A stretch of 22,252 bases of DNA from Bacillota bacterium (GTDB taxonomy: Bacteria; Bacillota; Clostridia; Christensenellales; SZUA-584), in assembly GCA_023397655.1 (NCBI GenBank), contig JAEWTW010000022.1, positions 1-22,252 of the forward strand, written 5' to 3'. Position 1 is the first letter of the stretch. Every line of letters begins with the position of its first letter. Of the stretch, positions 15,426 to 21,439 are shown one piece after another. Under the pieces are notes generated by a model that did not search any database, was not told where the DNA came from, and saw only the letters and a list, made by a program, of their open reading frames with translations. Both the position numbers and the translations under genes were made by a program.

Positions 15426-16343
15426 ATGCTTGCAGAAGAAAGAAACATGCAAAAAGAAATTCAAAGATTGAAAAAAGAAAAGAACGCCGTGATACTGGCG
15501 CACTACTATCAGACGGGCGACATCATCGACGTCGCCGATATGGTGGGAGATTCGTTCGCGCTCAGCAAACAGGCGAAGGAAACCAGCGCCGGCATGATCG
15601 TGTTCTGCGGCGTGCGGTTCATGGCCGAGAGCGCCAAGATACTGTCGCCGCAAAAGAAGGTGCTGCTGCCCGCCGCGAACGCCGGCTGCCCAATGGCCGA
15701 GATGGTGATGCCGGTGGACATCCGCCGCCTGCGCGAGCAGTACCCGCAGGCCGCGGTGGTGTGCTACGTTAACTCGACATACGACGTGAAAGCGGAGTGC
15801 GACGTGTGCGTCACGTCCTCCAACGCCGTCAAGATCGTGCGCAGCCTGCCGCAGCAGCAGATCGTGTTCGTGCCGGATCAGAACCTCGCCCGCTATGTGG
15901 CGGCGCAGGTACCGGAGAAGGAGGTCATTCCGTTTTCCGGCTACTGCATTGTCCACCATCAGGTAAGCCCGGACGATGTGGACAAGGCGAAAGCCGCCGT
16001 GCCGGACGCGCCGCTGCTGGTGCACCCCGAATGCCCCGAATCCGTCACCAGCCGTGCCGATTTCGTGGGCAGCACCGCGCAGATCATTGAGTATGCCGCC
16101 AAGTCTCCCGCGAAGAAGCTGCTGATCGGCACCGAAATGGGCATACTGCACATACTTGAGAAGCAAAATCCGGACAAGCAGTTCTTCCTGCTCACGCAGA
16201 AGCTGTTCTGTGCCAACATGAAAAAGACACGCCTGTCCGACGTATACGACGCACTGCTGCACGAGCAGCATGAGATCGTGCTGGATGAAGAGATCATGGA
16301 CAAGGCGCGCCGCAGTCTGGACCGCATGCTGGAGATGGCATAA
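15426..16343 (+). CDS. nadA: Quinolinate synthase
   Basis: NadA condenses iminoaspartate with dihydroxyacetone phosphate to quinolinate, using one [4Fe-4S] cluster. The 305-aa protein has the three expected cluster cysteines: Cys88 in AGCPMAEM, Cys174 in GYCIVHH and Cys262 in FCANMKKT. Other signatures are AVILAHYYQTGDIIDVADMVGDS near the N-terminus, YVNSTYDVKAECDVCVTSSNA, VFVPDQNLARYVA, HPECP and LIGTEMGILHIL. Start ATG 15426 has AAAGG 8 nt upstream; ATG 15447 is an alternative. First gene of nadABC. Confidence 0.97.
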   Translation: MLAEERNMQKEIQRLKKEKNAVILAHYYQTGDIIDVADMVGDSFALSKQAKETSAGMIVFCGVRFMAESAKILSPQKKVLLPAANAGCPMAEMVMPVDIRRLREQYPQAAVVCYVNSTYDVKAECDVCVTSSNAVKIVRSLPQQQIVFVPDQNLARYVAAQVPEKEVIPFSGYCIVHHQVSPDDVDKAKAAVPDAPLLVHPECPESVTSRADFVGSTAQIIEYAAKSPAKKLLIGTEMGILHILEKQNPDKQFFLLTQKLFCANMKKTRLSDVYDALLHEQHEIVLDEEIMDKARRSLDRMLEMA

Positions 16344-16373
16344 CGCACACCCTTGGGAAGGGGGCATCAAGCT

Positions 16374-16388
16374 ATGTGACGATATGTG
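16374..16388 (+). promoter_or_regulatory. ATG-TGA start-stop element before nadB
   Basis: A well-placed ATG (16374, AAGGGGG about 9 nt upstream) is followed at once by TGA. It is in frame with the nadB GTG start four codons later. A second ATG-TGA (16384) overlaps that GTG. The ATGTGAC unit is repeated 10 nt apart. The nadB GTG itself has no ribosome binding site at normal distance, so initiation may depend on termination-reinitiation here. Confidence 0.4.
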
Positions 16389-17924
16389 ACCGACTTAAGC
16401 CCCAAGGACTATTTAGTCCACGATATCGACGCCGCGATCATCGGCAGCGGCCTCGCCGGGCTGTACGCAGCTTACCATCTGGACCCGGCACTTCACTGCG
16501 CCCTGTTCACCAAGGAACGCATGGAGACCAGCTCGTCCTCGCTCGCCCAGGGCGGCATCGCCGCCGTCACCGAGAAGGACGATCATTTCCTCTACCATTT
16601 CGCGGACACGCTGAATGCGGGGGCGGGCCTTTGCGATGAGGACGCCGTCCGGCTGATCGTCGAGGAAGGGCCGAAGGAAATCAGCGTCATGCAGGCGCTG
16701 GGCACCAAATTCGATCTGGACAGCAGCGGCCACCTCATGACCACGCGCGAGGGCGGCCACGGCATGAACCGCATACTGCACGCGGGCGGCGACGCAACGG
16801 GCCTCGAGATGGTGCGCGCCCTCAAGAACACCATCAAAAACAAAAAAAGTATCAGAATTTACGAGAACGCTTTCGTGGCCGACGTCATCACGCAGGACAA
16901 TCAGGTGACCGGGCTCACGGTGTTTGAAGGAGGCCGCTGGCATCTGTACCGCACGCGTTTCGTGATCATCGCAGCGGGCGGTCTCGGGCAGATATACCGT
17001 TACACCACCAACCCCACGGTGGCCACGGCAGACGGCTTCGCCATCGCCCATCGGGCGGGCGCGCAGCTTTGCGATATGGAGTTCATCCAGTTCCATCCCA
17101 CCGGCCTGTACACCCCGGAGAACCGCAACAAGCAGTGTTTTCTCATCTCCGAAGCGGTACGCGGCGAGGGCGGTATACTGCTCAACGAAGCGGGCGAGCG
17201 TTACATGAAGGGGCGGCACCCTTTGGCCGAGCTGGCCCCGCGTGACATCGTCGCGCGCGAAAACTACCGCGAAATACAGCACCAGTCTCTGCCGTACGTG
17301 CGCCTCAGCATCGCGCACAAACCGGCGGATTTCCTGCAGCACCGTTTTCCCACCATATACGGCACCTGTCTCGAACACGGCATCGATATCACGAAAGACG
17401 ACATCCCCGTGGGGCCGGTGCAGCACTACATGATGGGCGGCGTGAAGACGGATCTTGACGGTCAAACGGGCGTCACCGGACTGCTGTGCTGCGGCGAAAC
17501 TGCCAGCACCGGCGTGCACGGCGCGAACCGACTGGCCAGCAACTCCACGCTGGAGTGTCTGGTGTTCGGGCGGCGCTGTGCGGCCGCTGTCAACCGAGAG
17601 TTTACCGGCGAGAAGCCGGGCACCGCATTGCCGCAGCCCGAAAAGTCCATCGAAGCGGACATCGAAACCGAAGCCGCTATCATCGACCTCAAGGGTATCA
17701 TGGTCAAATACTGCGGCATCTTGCGGGACGGCGAGCACTTAAGTCTCGGCCTTGGCTATGTGAACGCGCTGCTGACCCGGCTCAAATACGCCCGTCTGTA
17801 CACGCTGCGCGACATCGAGCTTTACAACATGGCAATCGTCGCCCGAAGCATATTTGAGGGCGCGCTGGCACGCAAAAATTCCGTGGGCGCCCATTACCGC
17901 ACCGACGAAGGGAGTCATATATAA
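16386..17924 (+). CDS. nadB: L-aspartate oxidase
   Basis: NadB is an FAD enzyme that oxidises L-aspartate to iminoaspartate, the substrate of NadA. The 512-aa protein shows the dinucleotide-binding motif AAIIGSGLAGLYAAY (residues about 16-30), SSSLAQGGIAAV, GGHGMNRILHAGGDATG, the FAD-domain block FAIAHRAGAQLCDMEFIQFHPTGLY, and HYMMGGVKTDLDG...GETASTGVHGANRLASNS. The C-terminal helical domain is slightly short compared with E. coli NadB (540 aa). Start is taken as GTG at 16386 because upstream in-frame ATG 16374 is followed by a stop. It ends TAATG with nadC (1-nt overlap). Confidence 0.95.
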   Translation: MTDLSPKDYLVHDIDAAIIGSGLAGLYAAYHLDPALHCALFTKERMETSSSSLAQGGIAAVTEKDDHFLYHFADTLNAGAGLCDEDAVRLIVEEGPKEISVMQALGTKFDLDSSGHLMTTREGGHGMNRILHAGGDATGLEMVRALKNTIKNKKSIRIYENAFVADVITQDNQVTGLTVFEGGRWHLYRTRFVIIAAGGLGQIYRYTTNPTVATADGFAIAHRAGAQLCDMEFIQFHPTGLYTPENRNKQCFLISEAVRGEGGILLNEAGERYMKGRHPLAELAPRDIVARENYREIQHQSLPYVRLSIAHKPADFLQHRFPTIYGTCLEHGIDITKDDIPVGPVQHYMMGGVKTDLDGQTGVTGLLCCGETASTGVHGANRLASNSTLECLVFGRRCAAAVNREFTGEKPGTALPQPEKSIEADIETEAAIIDLKGIMVKYCGILRDGEHLSLGLGYVNALLTRLKYARLYTLRDIELYNMAIVARSIFEGALARKNSVGAHYRTDEGSHI

Positions 17925-18760
17925 TGATAATCGATCTCAAACAGCTGAACCGCGTCATCGAGGCCGCGCTGGCCGAGGACGTGAACACCGGCGACATCAC
18001 CACAATGAGCACCGTGCCGTACGACAAGCACATCAGCGGCAAGTTCATCGCCAAAGCAGCGGGCGTGCTGTGCGGCGTTTCCGTCGCGCAGTCCGTGTTC
18101 GCGTACGTGGATCCGGCGGTAAAGCTGGAGTTCTTCTTTGCGGACGGCGACGCGGTGCAGAAGGGTAACGTGATCGCCGAGATCACCGGACGCGCCATCT
18201 CCGTGCTGACAGGGGAGCGGCTCGCGCTCAACTTCATGCAGCGCATGTCGGGCATTGCCACGCGCACGCGCGAAGCGGCGGACAAGGTCGCCGGTTTCCC
18301 CGTCCGTATCCTCGACACCCGCAAGACCACGCCGGGGCTCCGCATGCTGGAGAAGTACGCGGTGCGCGTGGGCGGCGGCTACAACCACCGGTTCACGCTC
18401 TCCGACGGCGCGCTGATCAAGGACAATCACATACAGGCGGCGGGCGGTATCACGCAGGCCGTGCGCGCTGCGCGCGATTTCGTACCCCATACCCTCAAAA
18501 TCGAGGTGGAAGTGGAAAGCCTGGAGCAGGTCCAGGAAGCCATCTCCGCCGGTGCGGACATTATCATGCTGGACAACATGACGAACGAACTGATGGCGCA
18601 GGCTGTGCAGATGATCGCCGGGCGCGCGCTCACCGAGGCATCGGGCAACATGGACGAGAAGGATCTCCGTGCCGTCGCGGCCACCGGCGTCAACTTCATC
18701 TCCATCGGCGCGCTCACCAACCACATCAAGCCGCTGGACATCAGCCTGAAGTTTTTATAG
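17924..18760 (+). CDS. nadC: Nicotinate-nucleotide pyrophosphorylase (quinolinate phosphoribosyltransferase)
   Basis: NadC decarboxylates quinolinate and attaches it to PRPP to make nicotinate mononucleotide, completing the route begun by NadB and NadA. The 278-aa protein has LAEDVNTGDITT near the N-terminus, RLALNFMQRMSGIATRT, the substrate-binding ILDTRKTTPGLRMLEKYAVRVGGG and NHRFTLSDGALIKDNH, then EVEVESLEQ and DIIMLDNM, as in the type II PRTase family. ATG 17924 overlaps the nadB stop by one base and has AAGGGAG 8 nt upstream. Last gene of the operon. Confidence 0.97.
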   Translation: MIIDLKQLNRVIEAALAEDVNTGDITTMSTVPYDKHISGKFIAKAAGVLCGVSVAQSVFAYVDPAVKLEFFFADGDAVQKGNVIAEITGRAISVLTGERLALNFMQRMSGIATRTREAADKVAGFPVRILDTRKTTPGLRMLEKYAVRVGGGYNHRFTLSDGALIKDNHIQAAGGITQAVRAARDFVPHTLKIEVEVESLEQVQEAISAGADIIMLDNMTNELMAQAVQMIAGRALTEASGNMDEKDLRAVAATGVNFISIGALTNHIKPLDISLKFL

Positions 18761-18780
18761 TTTTCGTTTGTATGTTTTAT

Positions 18781-18860
18781 GGGGGCGTTGCCCCCATACC
18801 CCCACCCAAGGGACGAGTCCCTTGGGAATCCCATCAAGTAAATGCCATTCGGCATTTACC
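18781..18860 (+). repeat. REP-like element, copy 3 (downstream of nadC)
   Basis: The best-preserved copy: GGGGGC-GTT-GCCCCC hairpin (18781-18795), a perfect 10-bp CCCAAGGGAC/GTCCCTTGGG hairpin (18805-18826), GAATCCCATC, and GTAAATGCC/GGCATTTAC (18838-18859). It begins 20 nt after the nadC stop. Confidence 0.7.
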
Positions 18861-18870
18861 GTGTTTTTTT
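18838..18870 (+). terminator. Intrinsic terminator of nadABC (distal hairpin of the REP-like element)
   Basis: GTAAATGCC / GGCATTTAC, perfect 9-bp stem with ATTC loop, followed by CGTG and seven T (18864-18870). Confidence 0.75.
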
Positions 18871-18913
18871 ACTTAGCTTTACTCAAGCGGATACTCAGGC
18901 TGATACCCAAATG

Positions 18914-18981
18914 TCATTCCGAGCGCAGCGAGAAATCCTCCGTCAAGCGCGTTCCAGAGGGGTTGGCATGTCGCGGAATGA
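18914..18981. repeat. 68-bp palindromic element with 8-bp terminal inverted repeats
   Basis: Ends are TCATTCCG and CGGAATGA, perfect inverted repeats. The inside begins AGCGCAGCGAGAAATCC, a sequence I recognise as a type of short dispersed element (cattccgagcgcagcgag...) seen in many bacterial genomes. It has no coding capacity and may be a MITE-like or REP-like unit. Confidence 0.6.
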
Positions 18982-19030
18982 TTACCGCTTACACTCCACT
19001 GTAATGCCGCAAGCGATTCATTATCCATAG

Positions 19031-19076
19031 GCTCCCTCAGATGAGGGAGCTCCCGGCGAAGCCGGATGAGGGAGGG
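19031..19076. repeat. Double-hairpin dispersed repeat (GCTCCCTC...GAGGGAGC)
   Basis: Two adjacent hairpins: GCTCCCTC-AGAT-GAGGGAGC (19031-19050) and CCGGC-GAA-GCCGG (19053-19065), then ATGAGGGAGGG. This type is common between genes in gut Clostridia (recollection, not checked). It is the third palindromic element in the 18761-19119 gap; nothing else is visible in that gap. Confidence 0.55.
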
Positions 19077-19119
19077 AAACCCTTCCACGCACAACAGATT
19101 TCTGTAATTCATTGAAAGA

Positions 19120-19521
19120 ATGGTGCATCCTATGTCTTTTACAACTACAGATTGCTGGGTATTATTTTCCGTTGGTTTTGGCAAGAAAGGTTCAACACTC
19201 AAAAATATCATCTCAACAGGAGATGTGCTTAATCATGCTATATTAACCCGTGAAGAATTGGAAGCCAGTCTTAATAAATTGCTGCATAATGATTATATCA
19301 GTAATAAAGGTAATAAATTTCTTGCAACGAATACTGCGAGGAAATTCTACGCTGAAAATAAAAAGCACTTTGAAGGTTGTATAGCCGAGTTGATCAGGTT
19401 GTCAGAAATCCTAGAACAACAGCCCGCCAAACCTGGCGAAATCAATATTATCAAAATAACAGAAGAGGAATACGAAAACGCAATGAACAAGCCCAAGCAG
19501 GGCTTTAAGCCAAATAATTAA
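19120..19521 (+). CDS. Winged-helix-like hypothetical protein, AT-rich accessory gene
   Basis: The 133-aa product (129 aa if the start is ATG 19132) reads STGDVLNHAILTREELEASLNKLLHNDYISNKGNKFLAT in its middle: helix, helix, beta-wing order typical of small winged-helix folds. A helical C-terminal half follows (residues about 75-105) with an acidic-basic tail. There is no signal peptide or membrane segment and no named family that I recognise. Both ATGs have only weak ribosome binding sites. The base composition is clearly more AT-rich than nadABC or corA, and palindromic repeats lie directly upstream, so it was probably acquired. It converges with the next gene and their stop codons overlap. 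Confidence 0.65.
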   Translation: MVHPMSFTTTDCWVLFSVGFGKKGSTLKNIISTGDVLNHAILTREELEASLNKLLHNDYISNKGNKFLATNTARKFYAENKKHFEGCIAELIRLSEILEQQPAKPGEINIIKITEEEYENAMNKPKQGFKPNN

Positions 19522-19796
19522 TATATTTGTTGTTCTAGTTTTTCAGCGATGACAAGGCATTCATTTATATCTTTTTTAAAAGTATCTGCGCCGAAGGCCT
19601 CCAGAAATACCGCCTGAATCCCCGTAGCCAAAGTATCCATATCAATATTCTTGACAAAAATCGCGGCGATTGATTCGATCTCCATGTCGTATTCATCCGG
19701 CGGGCAAAACTCCAGCAATCCAATTGGATCCCACTGATCTATTATTACCTTTGTAATTTGAATCAATTGTCTATGCTGCTTTTTGTTATCAGGCAT
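19518..19796 (-). CDS. DUF1871-like small protein, AT-rich accessory gene
   Basis: The 92-aa acidic protein contains ITKVIIDQWDPIGLLEFCPPDEYDMEIESIAAIF; WDPIGLL...PxDEYDxEI is the core of the DUF1871 family as I remember it. The rest is helical with no membrane segment. Such small acidic proteins are often immunity proteins or orphan remnants of polymorphic toxin loci, but there is no toxin gene here, so this is only a suggestion. ATG at 19796 has AGGA about 11 nt upstream. It converges with the 19120 gene and the two share TTAA, reading TAA on both strands. Confidence 0.7.
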   Translation of the reverse strand: MPDNKKQHRQLIQITKVIIDQWDPIGLLEFCPPDEYDMEIESIAAIFVKNIDMDTLATGIQAVFLEAFGADTFKKDINECLVIAEKLEQQIY

Positions 19797-19845
19797 TTTG
19801 TTTACATTCCTACATTTATCTTTGCGTATTACCGAATGCCAGCAT

Positions 19846-19877
19846 GCCTTATCGTCTGGCTCTGCCAGCGATAAGGC
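19846..19877. repeat. Near-perfect 14-bp hairpin
   Basis: GCCTTATCG (19846-19854), bulged T, CTGGC, TCT loop, GCCAG, CGATAAGGC (19869-19877). No T tract on either side, so it is not a standard terminator. It lies between the ncRNA terminator and the DUF1871-like gene. Confidence 0.6.
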
Positions 19878-19897
19878 ACACAGGAAGTTGGATCATG

Positions 19898-19934
19898 AAT
19901 AAAACCCAATGCCCCGCCAATTGGCAGGGCATTG
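19898..19934 (-). terminator. Intrinsic terminator of the candidate ncRNA
   Basis: Minus-strand CAATGCCCTGCC / GGCGGGGCATTG, 12 bp (one G-U), AATT loop, followed by GGTTTTATT. Confidence 0.75.
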
Positions 19935-20152
19935 AGCGGCAGCAGCTGACCTGGTCTTTGCCCCCACATCCGCCGGCTGGGCATTTTGCTCATAAGGCGC
20001 TTGGCCTCCCCACGACTCTGCCTCTCGGGGCTTGCGCCCCGGCCGGACTAACCACTAAACCGCGCCATGCTCACCGGTCGTTTTTAACCGGGTTACGTGG
20101 ATTGTTTCGCCCGCGACTGGCATCAACTTTCAACCACAGACCCGCCGCCTTG
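19898..20152 (-). ncRNA. Candidate structured noncoding RNA, family not recognised
   Basis: The minus strand shows a perfect sigma-A promoter (20159-20187), about 255 GC-rich nt, and a strong terminator (19898-19934). In between are several self-complementary parts: GGGTCTGTGG (20143-20134) with CCACGTAACCC (20100-20090); CCGGT/ACCGG hairpin; CAT-GGCGC (20069-20062) with GCGCC-TT-ATG (20000-19991); inside that, a CGGGGC-GCAA-GCCCCG stem capped by a GNRA tetraloop (20041-20026); and GAGC...GCTC further on. No convincing ribosome binding site or ORF accompanies it. It is unlike tmRNA, RNase P RNA or SRP RNA as far as I can judge. 6S and raiA RNA remain to be tested. Start and end are estimated from promoter and terminator. 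Confidence 0.6.
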
Positions 20153-20178
20153 ATTCAAATTATAAGGCGGCGCTTTTT
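20143..20178 (+). terminator. Inverted repeat around the ncRNA -10; possible plus-strand terminator
   Basis: CGCCGCCTT (20143-20151), 12-nt loop, AAGGCGGCG (20164-20172), then CTTTTT. On the plus strand it would stop read-through towards corA. On the minus strand its arms flank the -10 box of the ncRNA promoter, so it may instead be an operator. Confidence 0.45.
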
Positions 20179-20187
20179 CGCTGTCAA
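20159..20187 (-). promoter_or_regulatory. Perfect consensus promoter of the candidate ncRNA
   Basis: Minus-strand TTGACA (20187-20182), 17-nt spacer, TATAAT (20164-20159): both hexamers and the spacing are ideal. This is the best promoter in the window. Confidence 0.85.
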
Positions 20188-20277
20188 ATCGGCGTAGAAG
20201 CGCGCCTATCGTCAAAAACGAAAGCCTTGCGCAAATATACGCCTTACATTGTCGGCCAAAAGCTTTACTTGCCCGTG

Positions 20278-20306
20278 GTTGATTTATTTAATCAACGTGT
20301 TATAAT
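20278..20306 (+). promoter_or_regulatory. corA promoter with overlapping inverted repeat
   Basis: TTGATT (20279-20284), 16-nt spacer, TATAAT (20301-20306) with a TGT extension. The inverted repeat GTTGATT-TATTT-AATCAAC (20278-20296) covers the -35 and most of the spacer, a position typical of repressor operators. Predicted leader length is about 173 nt. Confidence 0.7.
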
Positions 20307-20380
20307 AGCATTGGCCTTTTGTGGCGGCATTTGTCAGCTTAAGCGAAAGGTGACATATTTTATTCTCGGAGGTGGTATGC

Positions 20381-20446
20381 GTGGACGCAGACCCTAAGTT
20401 ATGCGAATACAGTAATGGCGGCGCGCTTACCACAGGGCAGGCTTAA
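20381..20446 (+). CDS. corA leader peptide candidate (21 aa)
   Basis: GTG at 20381 stands 8 nt after a strong GGAGG (20368-20372) and opens 21 codons ending CEYSNGGALTTGQA with TAA at 20444-20446, 39 nt before corA. An overlapping ATG at 20377 would give only MRGRRP. The codons for GGAL (20417-20428) form the 5' arm of a 12-bp hairpin with 20450-20463. The 3' arm's CCGCC can alternatively pair with the corA ribosome binding site. A ribosome on this ORF would therefore change access to corA. Salmonella corA also has a short leader ORF (corL), which is a precedent and not a homology claim. Confidence 0.5.
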   Translation: MDADPKLCEYSNGGALTTGQA

Positions 20447-20478
20447 AACAAGCGCGCTCCGCCAAAAGAAAGGCGGTG
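20417..20478 (+). promoter_or_regulatory. Mutually exclusive hairpins controlling the corA ribosome binding site
   Basis: Hairpin A: GGCGGCGCGCTT (20417-20428) with AAGCGCG-CT-CCGCC (20450-20463), 12 bp with a 2-nt bulge. Hairpin B: CCGCC (20459-20463) with GGCGG (20472-20476), 8-nt loop. Hairpin B takes up half of the corA ribosome binding site (AGAAAGGCGGTG, 20468-20479). The two share CCGCC and cannot coexist. Confidence 0.5.
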
Positions 20479-20485
20479 CTTGCCA

Positions 20486-21418
20486 ATGATACAGGTTTTT
20501 AAAACAACAGAAGGGCTGCTCAAAGAGCATGATGCAGCCTGTGACGGTGCGTGGGTGCATCTGACAGCTCCCACGCGCAGCGAGCTCGATAAGGTAAGCG
20601 AACAGTGCGGCGCGTTGCCTGATTTTTTGCAGGCCGCACTGGACGAAGAGGAAACGCCGCGTATCGAGAAGGACGACGGACAGACGCTGATACTGGTGGA
20701 TATCCCCGTGGTGGAACCGGAAGGCACTTCGTTCGTGTACAACACGATACCTCTCGGCATCATCGTGATGGAGAACATGGTGGTCACGGTGTGCCTCGAC
20801 GAAACGACGATCATTGAAGGCTTCATGGAAAACCGCGTGAAGAGCTTCGACACCTGCAAAAAAACGCGTTTTGTGCTGCAGCTGCTGTTTCGCTCCAGCA
20901 CCAAGTTCCTGCAGTATCTCCGCCAGATCGACAAGGCGACGACGCAGGTGGAAAACGCGCTCAAGAAGAACATGCGCAACCGTGAGCTGATGGGCATGCT
21001 GAAGCTGGAAAAATCGCTGGTGTTCTTCTCTACATCGCTCAAGGCCAACGAGGGCGTGTTGGAGAAGCTGCAAAAGCCCAACTTCTTAAAGCAGTATCCC
21101 GACGACATGGACCTGCTGGATGACGTCATCATCGAGAACCGGCAGGCGATGGAGATGGCGGCGATATACCGCAGCATTCTGTCAGGCACGATGAGCACGT
21201 TTGCGTCCATTATATCCAACAGCCTGAACAACGTGATGAAGTTTTTGACGGCCATCACGATCATCATCGCGGTGCCCACGCTGCTCGCCAGCTTCTGGGG
21301 CATGAACGTGCCGGTGCCGTTTCAGGGCACGGGCTACGGCTTTGCGGCCATCATCGCGATATCGCTGGTGTGCGCCGGGCTCACGGTTTACGTGCTCTGG
21401 CGCCGAAAGATGCTATAA
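20486..21418 (+). CDS. corA: CorA-family divalent cation (Mg2+/Co2+) transporter
   Basis: The 310-aa protein has the CorA layout: an N-terminal cytosolic alpha/beta domain (residues 1-about 160, with WVHLTAPTRSEL and IPLGIIVMENMVVTVC), long stalk helices (about 140-248), TM1 (about 250-270) ending in the selectivity signature FWGMN (GMN at 272-274), a short VPVPFQGTGYG loop, TM2 (about 284-304) and a basic C-terminus (WRRKML). CorA pentamers import Mg2+. ATG 20486 lies about 8 nt after AGAAAGGCGGTG; TTG 20480 is in frame but too close to that site. Expression is probably governed by the complex leader. It is followed by fmdB-like and radC genes. Confidence 0.93.
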   Translation: MIQVFKTTEGLLKEHDAACDGAWVHLTAPTRSELDKVSEQCGALPDFLQAALDEEETPRIEKDDGQTLILVDIPVVEPEGTSFVYNTIPLGIIVMENMVVTVCLDETTIIEGFMENRVKSFDTCKKTRFVLQLLFRSSTKFLQYLRQIDKATTQVENALKKNMRNRELMGMLKLEKSLVFFSTSLKANEGVLEKLQKPNFLKQYPDDMDLLDDVIIENRQAMEMAAIYRSILSGTMSTFASIISNSLNNVMKFLTAITIIIAVPTLLASFWGMNVPVPFQGTGYGFAAIIAISLVCAGLTVYVLWRRKML

Positions 21419-21439
21419 GTTAACTGGGAGCCGACAACC

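Noticed and set aside
16413..17738. 441-codon minus-strand open frame opposite nadB
   Set aside because: Antisense to a clear nadB; caused by high GC at third codon positions.
18761..19119. CRISPR array
   Set aside because: The repeats are different palindromic units, not regularly spaced direct repeats with unique spacers.
20061..20100. tRNA-like stretch (GTTTAGTGGTTAGTCC on the minus strand)
   Set aside because: Resembles a D-arm by chance, but no acceptor stem, anticodon arm or T-arm (GTTCRA) at proper spacing.
19844..20197. 117-codon plus-strand open frame in the corA upstream gap
   Set aside because: It crosses the candidate ncRNA, its terminator and its promoter, has no ribosome binding site and a low-complexity-like composition.
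20313..20485. M-box (ykoK) Mg2+ riboswitch before corA
   Set aside because: The conserved M-box sequence blocks as I know them are not present; the leader ORF and alternative hairpins fit better.
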